A stretch of 33,810 nucleotides of DNA from Deltaproteobacteria bacterium (lineage in GTDB: Bacteria; Desulfobacterota; Desulfobacteria; Desulfobacterales; JAFDCJ01). The notes beneath the pieces were generated by a model. It had not been told where the DNA came from, did not search any database, and saw only the letters and a list, made by a program, of their open reading frames with translations. The number at the start of each line of letters is the position of its first letter. The stretch's first letter is position 1. Below are positions 1 to 6,987 of this stretch, piece by piece. Position numbers and translations under genes: made by a program. The DNA is taken from the NCBI GenBank assembly GCA_024277475.1, contig JAJRVC010000169.1, positions 1-33,810 on the forward strand, read 5' to 3'.

Positions 1-192
1 AAATTCCTGGCAATCGATGCTGCCGTTAAAGCGGCAGAGAAAGATGAAGGCCTGAAATCGGTTATCCCGCTGGGCAAAGTCCACCGGCAGGATCTCGAAG
101 GAAGGATTACAAACGACTTCAAAACCCTGTTTTTTAAGCTCTACAAGATCGGTAATTCGATTGGGTAGCTTGTGATTGGTGACGGATACCAT
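1..192 (-). CDS. N-terminal 64 codons of an unidentified protein (runs off left edge)
   Basis: An open minus-strand frame begins with ATG at 192 and stays open to the window edge. A GTGAGG Shine-Dalgarno lies 5 nt upstream, which is why I prefer this strand. It starts MVSVTNHKLPNRITDLVELK and has two cysteines in its later part. It is co-directional with the DsrE/Qmo-like operon and may be its last visible gene, although about 95 nt with repeat-like GGTTCA motifs separate it from dsrE. I do not recognise the family. A plus-strand frame is also open over most of this stretch (ending at a TAG near 165), so coding sense is not certain. Confidence 0.4.
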   Translation of the reverse strand, partial: MVSVTNHKLPNRITDLVELKKQGFEVVCNPSFEILPVDFAQRDNRFQAFIFLCRFNGSIDCQEF

Positions 193-219
193 GTTTGCCT
201 CACTTTTCAGCGCTCATGA

Positions 220-281
220 TAAAGGGTTCAAGTCCGGCATTAACCTATGAACCCGGAACCACTGAACCCATAAACGGTTAA
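220..281. repeat. Intergenic TGAACC...AACGGTTA repeat, copy 1
   Basis: A short intergenic stretch of repeated GGTTCA/TGAACC words ends in AACGGTTA. The same layout recurs at 748-858 and 17709-17753, always between genes. It is not coding. It may be a decayed REP-like element. Confidence 0.4.
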
Positions 282-286
282 GGGAT

Positions 287-664
287 CTAATATACCAGGA
301 CGGCATCGGCCTCGATGGCCTCAACATTTAAAGCTCCGGCAGCGGTTGCCTGGTAGCCTTCAATCAATTCAGATTCATCGATGTTGCGCTCTTTGATGCA
401 GGGAACACAGACTTTTAATTCGCCACCGAGTTCCAAAAAATTGGCCAGCAGCTCTTTCATCGGTGGAAACCCACCGCCGGGGAGCATTTTATCAACGTAT
501 CCTTTTTGGGCCAGGTAGACGCCGTTTCCCTGCAAGGCAATGGACGCCTTGATGTCCATGGCCAGGGCGGCACAGGCCATTACAAACGGCATTGCCGCTT
601 TTTCCGGATCATCTCCGGCGCAGGTTCCGATATAAAGAATTTTTTCTTCTTTTTTTTCCGTCAT
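287..664 (-). CDS. DsrE/DsrF-like sulfur-relay family protein
   Basis: A 125-residue DsrE-fold protein. The N-terminus (ILYIGTCAGDDPEKAAMPF) is the usual first strand and loop of the family, and a CVPC motif followed by KERNI sits near residue 90, where DsrE-like proteins often carry their persulfide cysteine. Members are small cytoplasmic proteins that accept or pass on sulfane sulfur, often with TusA. I start it at ATG 664, because AAGGGG lies 5 nt upstream; the longer frame begins with a TTG that overlaps this ribosome site. It is the last clear gene of the Qmo-like/TusA operon, about 200 nt after the membrane subunit, with repeat words between. Its partner is probably the TusA at 6204-6416. 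Family assignment is firm; substrate is inferred. Confidence 0.85.
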   Translation of the reverse strand: MTEKKEEKILYIGTCAGDDPEKAAMPFVMACAALAMDIKASIALQGNGVYLAQKGYVDKMLPGGGFPPMKELLANFLELGGELKVCVPCIKERNIDESELIEGYQATAAGALNVEAIEADAVLVY

Positions 665-747
665 GATTTCCCCTTTCAATTAAACACATCGTTAAGTAGT
701 TGAATATAAAATGGTTGATTAAAAAAAATACATTTCACACAAACGTT

Positions 748-860
748 CATAGGTTCAAAGTTTACCGTTCAAGGTTACCTTTCTTTAGAACTCACGAATC
801 AATGCTTCAGTTTGGACATAAACCCCAGAACCCAGAACCTCTGAACCCTGAACGGTTACC
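748..860. repeat. Intergenic TGAACC...AACGGTTA repeat, copy 2
   Basis: Between dsrE and the QmoC-like gene, repeated GGTTCA, CCCAGAACC and TGAACC words end in AACGGTTA (851-858). The layout matches copies at 220-281 and 17709-17753. The element abuts the stop codon of the membrane-subunit gene, so it may also shape the 3' end of that message. Confidence 0.4.
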
Positions 861-861
861 A

Positions 862-2037
862 TCATGCCTCAGCCCCGGCCGCGCTTGCTTTGACTTTCAT
901 CAGATATAACATCAACGGCCGGTAAAGCTGATGGGTCCATTTGGCAAACGGGACTTCAATCACCAGCATGGGGACTGCGATCATCAGATGAATCACATAA
1001 ATATAGTAGGTGGTCAGCGGCAATTCCAAAAGCCGTGTAAAATGAATCAGAATTCCGCTAAACGCTGTCAGCCACAACAGAATTAAAAACGCCCAATCCG
1101 TTGAGTGGCTGTGCTCATAAACGCTTTTGCTCTTTTTAAGCCGCCCCATGATGGCGTAAGTAACACCGTATAAGATAGCAAAGGTGGAATAATAACCCAG
1201 GAGACGCACCGGATGCCAGAAAACATAAATTTCATCGCGCTGGAACCACCGGATCCCCACCACCACCAGCAAAAACACCACCGAGTATCCGGTCATAATC
1301 AGCAGATGGACAAACCACTGGATTCGCTGAGAAGGAGTGCCGCAGGTATCAAATCGTTTTTGGGTAAAAAACTGCACCACAAATTCCTTGGCCTCTTTAA
1401 GGTAGGTTTGCGCGGAAATTCCGAAGATCAAAATGGCCGGCTGGTCCGCTTTTGTTCCATCTGAGTTACCGCTGAATGGGAATGGACCGGCATTGCCCAT
1501 CACCGCTTTGGCCATCCGGAGGGCATTGCTCAAAAGAAAAATAGACAGCACCGCCAGCATAACAAGATCCAAAATCTCTATGGTGGTATTGGGAGCGAAC
1601 ACATTTAGCGCCACCCGATCGGTCATCATAGGACCGTGGAAAAAATAAAACCCCAAACCCACCAAAGCAGCCACCACCAGGATGGACAGCACTTCAAATA
1701 TTTTAGAAGTGTAAAACAAGCGGGAGAACCCCGTCCAGTCGTATCGCGAAGTCAAGTAGCGTCTGAGGCCCATCATGACTTCACCGGGATTGGCCTGCCG
1801 CGGACAGGTCTCACTGCAATCACCGCAGTAGTAACACAGCCAGGGTTCCGGGCTCCGCATCAGTTTGTCACTCAGCCCGAGCTGTAGATACCGAATGGTT
1901 TTTCTCGGAAACGGTGTGGACTCGGTTGATAACGAACACACCGCCGTACAATTGCCGCAGTTAAAACATGTGGCAGCGTCTTCGACACCGAATTCTTTCA
2001 GGTTTAGTAATAAATCAGGGTTGACCTGCGCACTCAT
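862..2037 (-). CDS. QmoC/HdrC-like membrane subunit: iron-sulfur domain plus cytochrome b domain
   Basis: A 391-residue fusion of an HdrC-type ferredoxin domain and a NarI-like membrane domain, the architecture of QmoC. Residues ~24-90 carry two [4Fe-4S] motifs, CFNCGNCTAVC and CYYCGDCSETCP. About six hydrophobic helices follow from ~110 to 370, with histidines in several of them (WFVHLLIM, ILIHFTRL, YVIHLMIA) able to ligate heme b. The expected role is to pass electrons between the quinone pool and the cytoplasmic HdrA-like flavoproteins encoded upstream. The ATG at 2037 has a GGGAG ribosome site. No adenylylsulfate reductase gene is visible nearby, as would be usual for the true qmoABC locus. 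I read this as a paralogous complex working with TusA and DsrE rather than the canonical APS-reductase partner. Confidence 0.85.
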   Translation of the reverse strand: MSAQVNPDLLLNLKEFGVEDAATCFNCGNCTAVCSLSTESTPFPRKTIRYLQLGLSDKLMRSPEPWLCYYCGDCSETCPRQANPGEVMMGLRRYLTSRYDWTGFSRLFYTSKIFEVLSILVVAALVGLGFYFFHGPMMTDRVALNVFAPNTTIEILDLVMLAVLSIFLLSNALRMAKAVMGNAGPFPFSGNSDGTKADQPAILIFGISAQTYLKEAKEFVVQFFTQKRFDTCGTPSQRIQWFVHLLIMTGYSVVFLLVVVGIRWFQRDEIYVFWHPVRLLGYYSTFAILYGVTYAIMGRLKKSKSVYEHSHSTDWAFLILLWLTAFSGILIHFTRLLELPLTTYYIYVIHLMIAVPMLVIEVPFAKWTHQLYRPLMLYLMKVKASAAGAEA

Positions 2038-2122
2038 GGTTTAACTCCCGTTCGATTTTTTGGTTTTAAGAATGATCCGGCCAAAGCGGCAAATGAACCA
2101 GCCGCCGGCAATCCCGTCAAAA

Positions 2123-2407
2123 TCAGCCGGCCAATTCATATTTAAAATAATCTTCTTCCTTGGCGCCTTCGGCCAACAGTCCGTAACTGCGCAGGGCGGT
2201 GACATATAACAGCACTCTGGAAGTCGGCATCTTAATAGCGGCGGCAATCTGGGGCACCGTCTTGCCGCCATCTTTTATCTGTTCCTTAATTTTTTTTATG
2301 TCTTGATTCTGGATTTTGATTGCATCTTTGGCATGCTTGATGCTGGCCCGGCGTGCCTGCCGAAGCTGCTTTAACGCTTCTTTGTCAATCTTTTTCTTCT
2401 CATTCAT
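2123..2407 (-). CDS. Small helical protein with a possible winged-helix segment
   Basis: A 94-residue charged protein. Residues 1-45 are very rich in Lys, Gln and Asp and probably form a long helix. Residues ~47-80 (GGKTVPQIAAAIKMPTSRVL) look like a helix-turn-helix or winged-helix fold. The ATG at 2407 is chosen because GGAG lies 6 nt upstream; the longer frame to 2458 has no such site. It sits between the HdrA-like and QmoC-like genes in the same direction, so it is more likely a small structural or accessory subunit of the complex than a transcription factor, but neither role is shown. I do not recognise a named family. Confidence 0.7.
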   Translation of the reverse strand: MNEKKKIDKEALKQLRQARRASIKHAKDAIKIQNQDIKKIKEQIKDGGKTVPQIAAAIKMPTSRVLLYVTALRSYGLLAEGAKEEDYFKYELAG

Positions 2408-2487
2408 GACGCACTCCTGTCGGTCGATCATAGTGTCCGCCGCTTCGTCTTGCCACAAAGGCCGACGGTAAACCGCCCATTGGGGAT

Positions 2488-4407
2488 TTATGTGGCAGCA
2501 ATGGCATCCACCATGTCTTCATACTCTTTTAGCGTCCAACCCTTAATGTCAATGGCGTTTTCCGGACATACGGCCACGCAGATACCACAGCCGGTACAAA
2601 GCGCCGGAATCACCCGGCCACACTTGACCTGGTGCCCTCCGGCCTGTATTTCCTGCAATTGAATGGCCCCTTCAATGGGACAGGCCTCGGCACACAGGCC
2701 CTGGCCGGTGCATTTTTCCGGATTGACCTCGGCCACAAAGGGATCCAACTCCACATAGCCCTTGGTGAGCAGGATTGAAGCTTTGACTGAAGCCGCCTGG
2801 GCAGCGGTGCAGGCTTCCCCTACATCCATGGGTGCCTGGCAAGTTCCGGCCAACAGAATCCCCGTGTTGGCCAGCTCAACCGGACGCAGTTTGGGATGAA
2901 CTTCCTGCAGGAAGCGATCGGCCCCCACCGGCAGTTTCATCATTTCCACCAGGTCTCTGATATTGCTGGGCTCCATTCCGACGGAAAGCACCACCAGGTC
3001 CACTTCGGCTTCCAGCTCCTCGCCAAATGTCAGGGTATCTTTGACGGTGACTTTCAGGGGGTGGCGTCCACTGCCGCTGCGCTCGACGACCGGCGGGTCT
3101 TCAGGTTCAAAACGGAAAAACATCACCTGGTTGTCCGAAGCCCGCTCATAATACTCTTCCTGACCGCGCCCGTATGTTCGAATGTCACGGTAGTACTCAA
3201 AAACGTGCGTGTCGGGATATCTTTCCCTGATCTGGCTGGCGGCCTGGAGTGAGGCGCTGCAACACGTCCTGGAGCAGTACTCGTTCAGGTTACCGTCAGC
3301 ATCCGGTTCGTGGATACCCGGAATCTGCCGGCTGCCCACGCAGTGAATCAAGGCCACCCGCGATATCTTGCGCCCTCTAATTTCCAGATTTCTGCCGCTG
3401 AAAGGATTTTCAGCCAGGTTGCGAATCAAATCCGGCAGGGTGATGACCTCCGGGTTTTCCTTGAAACCGTATTCCCCATCTTGAGGCCTGTAAACTTTAA
3501 AACCGGTGGCGAAGACAATGGCGCCGGTATCCAGAACTCTTTCTTCATAATTTTCAGGTATCCGGGCGGCATAGATCCCCGCAAAAGGAACAAAATCCCG
3601 GCTGGTGTAATTTTTATCTGCCAGCAGGTCAATTTTTTCAAAATCCTCTTTCGATTCAGGCGGACGGCTTTTCAAGGTCAGCTTAAAATTGCCCACATAC
3701 CCCTCATACTGGATGATCTCGGTGCAGGTATGCACTGCAATATTTTCATCGTCCAGCACCTGCCGGACAAGCTCCTGAATGAGATCGCCCGCTTTCTCGC
3801 CGGTGGGAACCAACTTGTCCAGTCTGGCGGTCTGTCCGCCCAGAAAAGGAGATTTTTCCACCAGCGCCACTTCAATGCCTCTGGCGGAAAGATCGCGAGC
3901 CGCCCGCAGGCCGGCAATGCCGCCTCCGATCACAACGGTGTGATTTCTGGCCTCTACCCGAATGGGATCTAATGCTTCCTGATTTTTGGTCTTGGCAATG
4001 GCCGCAGCTACCAGGCTGGTAGCCTTTGCGGTGGCCGCTTCACCGTCATGAACCCAGCTGACCTGCTCGCGGATATTGGCATGCTCATAGAGGTAGGGAT
4101 TCATGTCAGCCCTTTTTATGGCACCGCGAAACGTCAGTTCATGCAGGCTGGGAGCACAGGAAGCCACCACCACGCGGTTGATTTTCCCGTCTTTAATGTC
4201 CTGCTGAATCAACTCCTGGCCCGGGTCAGAGCACATAAACATATTCGTATGAGCTGTTACCACACCGGGAAGATTTGCGATATTGTCCCTGACTTTTTGA
4301 ACATCCACATGGTCGGATATATTCCCGCCGCAGTGGCAGATGTATACGCCAACTTTTTTTTCCCCGGATTCTTTTTCGATTTCCTTCTTTTCATTCTCTG
4401 ACGCCAT
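2488..4407 (-). CDS. HdrA/QmoB-like FAD and iron-sulfur subunit
   Basis: A 639-residue HdrA-type flavoprotein. It opens with the HdrA N-terminal domain (VGVYICHCGGNISDHVD, then ASCAPSLHE). A Rossmann FAD motif VVIGGGIAGLRAA lies near residue 155, an internal cluster site YCSRTCC near 380, and two C-terminal [4Fe-4S] motifs are present, CTGQGLCAEACP and CTGCGICVAVCP. QmoB normally continues into an MvhD-like domain; here the protein stops short of it and MvhD is a separate gene at 5749-6192. The start has AGGAG 9 nt upstream. It follows the QmoA-like gene by ~40 nt. Its likely job is flavin-based electron transfer, possibly bifurcating, between MvhD and the membrane subunit. No HdrB, the usual CCG-domain catalytic subunit, is seen in the window. 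Confidence 0.9.
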   Translation of the reverse strand: MASENEKKEIEKESGEKKVGVYICHCGGNISDHVDVQKVRDNIANLPGVVTAHTNMFMCSDPGQELIQQDIKDGKINRVVVASCAPSLHELTFRGAIKRADMNPYLYEHANIREQVSWVHDGEAATAKATSLVAAAIAKTKNQEALDPIRVEARNHTVVIGGGIAGLRAARDLSARGIEVALVEKSPFLGGQTARLDKLVPTGEKAGDLIQELVRQVLDDENIAVHTCTEIIQYEGYVGNFKLTLKSRPPESKEDFEKIDLLADKNYTSRDFVPFAGIYAARIPENYEERVLDTGAIVFATGFKVYRPQDGEYGFKENPEVITLPDLIRNLAENPFSGRNLEIRGRKISRVALIHCVGSRQIPGIHEPDADGNLNEYCSRTCCSASLQAASQIRERYPDTHVFEYYRDIRTYGRGQEEYYERASDNQVMFFRFEPEDPPVVERSGSGRHPLKVTVKDTLTFGEELEAEVDLVVLSVGMEPSNIRDLVEMMKLPVGADRFLQEVHPKLRPVELANTGILLAGTCQAPMDVGEACTAAQAASVKASILLTKGYVELDPFVAEVNPEKCTGQGLCAEACPIEGAIQLQEIQAGGHQVKCGRVIPALCTGCGICVAVCPENAIDIKGWTLKEYEDMVDAIAAT

Positions 4408-4447
4408 TACTTTATTCTCCTGATTGCCAAGATGTCAGATTTACACA

Positions 4448-5752
4448 TTATGCCGCTTGTTTGCGCTTTTGAGCATTTAAATAATTGGATGCTTCCATGG
4501 CTGCTGCACCGGCTTCGGCAATCGTGTCAACGATGTCTTTGGGGCCGGCGGCCACCCCGGCAACAAATACGCCATCCAAATTCGTCAAAGTTGGCGCTAT
4601 TTTTGGCATAACACTTTTAATGAAAGCATCTTCCTCGGTGGACACGGAGCAGACACCCATGGGGTTCCAGTCCGGAACCATACCCAAGGAAAGTACCACC
4701 AGATCGTGTTCCCGGGTCATGACACCGCCGTCGCCTTCCTGGTTTTCATAACGCAGCACCACATTTTGGTTTTCTCCGGGGGTGATCTTGGCCACCTTGG
4801 CCTTTAAAAATTCGATCCCCATGGCCTTGGCATTCTGGAAAAACTGTTCATAGCCCTTTCCGAAAGCCCTTATGTCCATGTAATAGATACTGATATCGGC
4901 CAGTGGCAGCGAGCCGGAAAGCAGCATGGCCTGCTTGATGGCATACATGCAACAAACCCGTGAGCAGTATGGCACGCCAAGGCTTTTATCCCGGGAGCCG
5001 GCACACTGCACATAGGCAATGGAATCGGGCTCCTTGCCGTCCGAGGGACGAATCACGCGCTGATAGGGACCGTTGGGCGCCAACAGCCGCTCCATCTGCA
5101 AAGAAGAAATCACATTTTCAATTTCTCCCAGACCGTATTCTTTTTTCTGGTCCATCGGTGTCAGCTTGAAGCCGGTGGCCAGAATGGCGGTTCGGGCCTC
5201 GATCACCAAATCCTCAGGCTGCTGAAAATAATCGATAGCCTCGGTGGGACAGACTCTGGCACATTTTCCGCAAAGCGAGCAATTTTCCACATCCATCAGA
5301 GCAAGCTGGGGGATGGCAGTGGAAAAAGGAATATAGATGGCTTTACGCAATGAAAATCCGCCCTGCACTTCATCGGAAACGTATACCGGACACCCGTATT
5401 CGCACTGCCGGCACCCGATGCACTTGACCGGATCCACATACCTTGGTCGCTGCGTTACGGCGGCTGTGACACCCTTTGCGCCGCGATCCAGCGTTTTGAG
5501 ATCACAGTCGGTAAAAAGTGTTATATTGTCATGATGGGCCGCCGCAGCCATTTTGGGGGTTGTGATACAGCTGGCGCAATCAAGGGTTGGAAACACCTTG
5601 GAAAGCAGAATCATCTTGCCGCCGATGGTAGCGTCTTTTTCCACCACGGCTACTTTAAAGTTCTGATCTGCAAGATCCAGCGCGGCCTGAAGGCCGGCAA
5701 TCCCGCCACCCACAACCAGAGCATCAAATTTCATCACTTGATCGGTATTCAT
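4448..5752 (-). CDS. QmoA/HdrA-like FAD and iron-sulfur subunit
   Basis: A 434-residue flavoprotein close in length to QmoA. It has a FAD-binding motif (ALVVGGGIAGLQAALDLA, residues ~11-28), a cysteine pair LDCASC near 58, two adjacent [4Fe-4S] motifs (CIGCRQCEYGCP and CSLCGKCARVCP), and the HdrA-type YCSRVCC motif near 268. The ATG overlaps the stop of the MvhD gene in an ATGA arrangement, which implies translational coupling and a fixed stoichiometry. Together with the second HdrA-like subunit, MvhD and the QmoC-like protein it should form a membrane-associated electron-transfer complex. Whether it faces APS reductase, a persulfide donor or another partner cannot be told from sequence alone. 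Confidence 0.88.
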   Translation of the reverse strand: MNTDQVMKFDALVVGGGIAGLQAALDLADQNFKVAVVEKDATIGGKMILLSKVFPTLDCASCITTPKMAAAAHHDNITLFTDCDLKTLDRGAKGVTAAVTQRPRYVDPVKCIGCRQCEYGCPVYVSDEVQGGFSLRKAIYIPFSTAIPQLALMDVENCSLCGKCARVCPTEAIDYFQQPEDLVIEARTAILATGFKLTPMDQKKEYGLGEIENVISSLQMERLLAPNGPYQRVIRPSDGKEPDSIAYVQCAGSRDKSLGVPYCSRVCCMYAIKQAMLLSGSLPLADISIYYMDIRAFGKGYEQFFQNAKAMGIEFLKAKVAKITPGENQNVVLRYENQEGDGGVMTREHDLVVLSLGMVPDWNPMGVCSVSTEEDAFIKSVMPKIAPTLTNLDGVFVAGVAAGPKDIVDTIAEAGAAAMEASNYLNAQKRKQAA

Positions 5753-6192
5753 TTCTTTTCTTCCTTAGCCTCAACATCATTAGACGGCGCTCCCAATTCC
5801 CGGACCAATTCATTCATCTGATTTACTTCTTTAAGAAAAGCCCGGTTGCAGACTGTACAAATAGCCGTCAGGCGAAGTCTGCGCAGATCATATCCGCGCT
5901 TTTTCATTATCTGAAAAACTTGGTCGATCCGCTTGGCCAGGGCGGCATAAGCGCCGTCATAGGGGCACTCCTCGCCGCAGGACATGATAATGATGCCGCC
6001 GATACCCTTTTCAAAGCAATCCAGATAAAATTTTTCCGGAAACAACACGGGCGCCCGCACCCGGAGGATATAAGTGTTGGCCGGATAGCTGGAATGCGCC
6101 TGTCCCACCGAATTGGCGCCGGGGTACGCACAGGATTCAGTGGCCAGGATTAAGATCTTACCCTCGCTTGCATTGTTTGCCTGGGTTGTCAT
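5749..6192 (-). CDS. mvhD: MvhD/FlpD-type [2Fe-2S] electron-transfer subunit
   Basis: A 147-residue protein of the methyl-viologen-reducing hydrogenase delta family. Family marks include ESCAYPGANSVGQAHSSYP at residues ~19-37, the SCGEECPYDGAY segment near 82 and ICTVC near 122, which supply the cysteines for the cluster. In methanogens and many anaerobes this subunit joins HdrA to hydrogenase, formate dehydrogenase or another electron donor. Here it is a free-standing gene placed just after tusA and overlapping the QmoA-like gene by 4 nt. In canonical QmoB the equivalent domain is fused, so the split is worth noting. The ATG at 6192 has a weak GGGG ribosome site. Confidence 0.9.
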   Translation of the reverse strand: MTTQANNASEGKILILATESCAYPGANSVGQAHSSYPANTYILRVRAPVLFPEKFYLDCFEKGIGGIIIMSCGEECPYDGAYAALAKRIDQVFQIMKKRGYDLRRLRLTAICTVCNRAFLKEVNQMNELVRELGAPSNDVEAKEEKK

Positions 6193-6203
6193 GGTAACCC
6201 CGT

Positions 6204-6416
6204 CTATTTATTTCTACGAACAAAGTGTTTGTCATAACCATCGGCTTCCAGCATACCAAGATAATCATGTCCGATCTTTTTAGACCAGGCCGGAATATCC
6301 GTTCGGGTACCGGAATCATTGGAATAGATTTCGAGAACTTCACCAACCTTGACTTTGCCGATACCTTTTTTGGCTTCCAATAAGGGCCCCGGACAGGCAC
6401 TGCCCCTGGCATCCAC
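6204..6416 (-). CDS. tusA: TusA sulfur-carrier protein, 5' end interrupted by an in-frame TAA
   Basis: A 70-residue TusA read from GTG at 6416. The signature DARGSACPGPL holds the persulfide cysteine, and the conserved KVGEVLEIYSND and DIPAWSKKIG segments follow. A much better start exists upstream: ATG 6452 with GAGGAGG 7 nt before it, in the same frame. From there the frame reads MTDLNSI and then hits TAA (6431-6429) before entering VSSTVDARGSACPG. The real product may therefore start at the GTG, which has no visible ribosome site, with coupling from the 7-codon leader. Alternatively the gene carries a nonsense mutation or a sequence error. It lies between a Cys-less TusA homologue and mvhD in the sigma54-controlled operon. 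Confidence 0.75.
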   Translation of the reverse strand: MDARGSACPGPLLEAKKGIGKVKVGEVLEIYSNDSGTRTDIPAWSKKIGHDYLGMLEADGYDKHFVRRNK

Positions 6417-6464
6417 CGTACTTGAAACTTAAATCGAATTTAAATCAGTCATTTTGTTGCCTCC

Positions 6465-6710
6465 TCAATTGCTTTGTTTTGCTTTTTTTTGCAGTGTTAT
6501 TCTGTATGAAGGTTCACCATCCTCTATCTCCTCAAGACTGATCAGATCATAGGCTGAATCCGGTAAAACCTTGAAGAGATCTGCCGGTGTATCCGGATCC
6601 ATCCCAAAAACTTCCAGGGTTTCACCGGGATCCATCATTTTAAACGCCCGGATCACTTTAAGCAGCGAAAACGGAACGATGGAATTGCGTAAATCAAGCG
6701 TGTGTTGCAT
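6465..6710 (-). CDS. TusA-like protein lacking the catalytic cysteine
   Basis: An 81-residue TusA-fold protein, first gene of the Qmo-like operon. The start is ATG 6710, with GAGGG 6 nt upstream; the longer frame would start ahead of the promoter-predicted transcript. The family's L-D-x-R-x-x-x-C-P motif appears as LDLRNSIVPF, with Val in place of the sulfur-binding cysteine. The second conserved block, MDPGETLEVFGMDPDTPADL, is intact. It cannot carry a persulfide at the usual site, so a regulatory, scaffolding or decoy role toward the true TusA next door is possible. The stop codon overlaps the ribosome site of the following tusA (TGAGGAGG). Confidence 0.8.
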   Translation of the reverse strand: MQHTLDLRNSIVPFSLLKVIRAFKMMDPGETLEVFGMDPDTPADLFKVLPDSAYDLISLEEIEDGEPSYRITLQKKAKQSN

Positions 6711-6755
6711 AGCTACCCTCAAACAGAGACATTTGAAGTCTTTCAAATCCCTCTG

Positions 6756-6771
6756 AGCAAGTCTGATGCCA
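6756..6771 (-). promoter_or_regulatory. Sigma54 promoter of the Qmo-like/TusA operon
   Basis: Read on the minus strand the site is TGGCAT-CAGAC-TTGCT, a near-perfect -24/-12 element with GG and GC at the right spacing. The predicted start is near 6745, giving a leader of ~35 nt to the ATG at 6710. The divergent neighbour at 6988 encodes a sigma54 activator, which fits. Confidence 0.8.
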
Positions 6772-6842
6772 GGTCACATATAAATAACTGTTTCCTGAGG
6801 AAATAAGAATTCAATTTAAAAATATCAGGTGTATTTTCAAAC

Positions 6843-6974
6843 TGTTAAATCTAATTAAAAATTTTCAGGTAATTCGTTCGGCTGGGAAAACCCATTGTTT
6901 TATGTTAAAAAAAATGTTGTGCTAAAATTGTTAAAGTGTTAAATAAAAAATTAACAAGTGTTAAAATTTTAACA
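6843..6974. promoter_or_regulatory. Cluster of TGTTAAA/TTAACA boxes between tusA-like operon and activator
   Basis: The AT-rich stretch ahead of the activator holds at least five TGTTAAA or TTAACA words (near 6843, 6903, 6929, 6937, 6968), several in opposed orientation. A related GTTAAC cluster lies ahead of the second activator (9905-9949). I read them as likely binding sites for one or both activators, serving the operon promoter at 6756 and autoregulation. This is inferred from repetition and position only. Confidence 0.5.
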
Positions 6975-6987
6975 GGAAGAAACAGAA

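Noticed and set aside
1..166. Plus-strand frame ending at TAG near 165
   Set aside because: The minus-strand frame has a proper start with a ribosome site and runs with its neighbours; the plus frame has no visible support, although it cannot be excluded.
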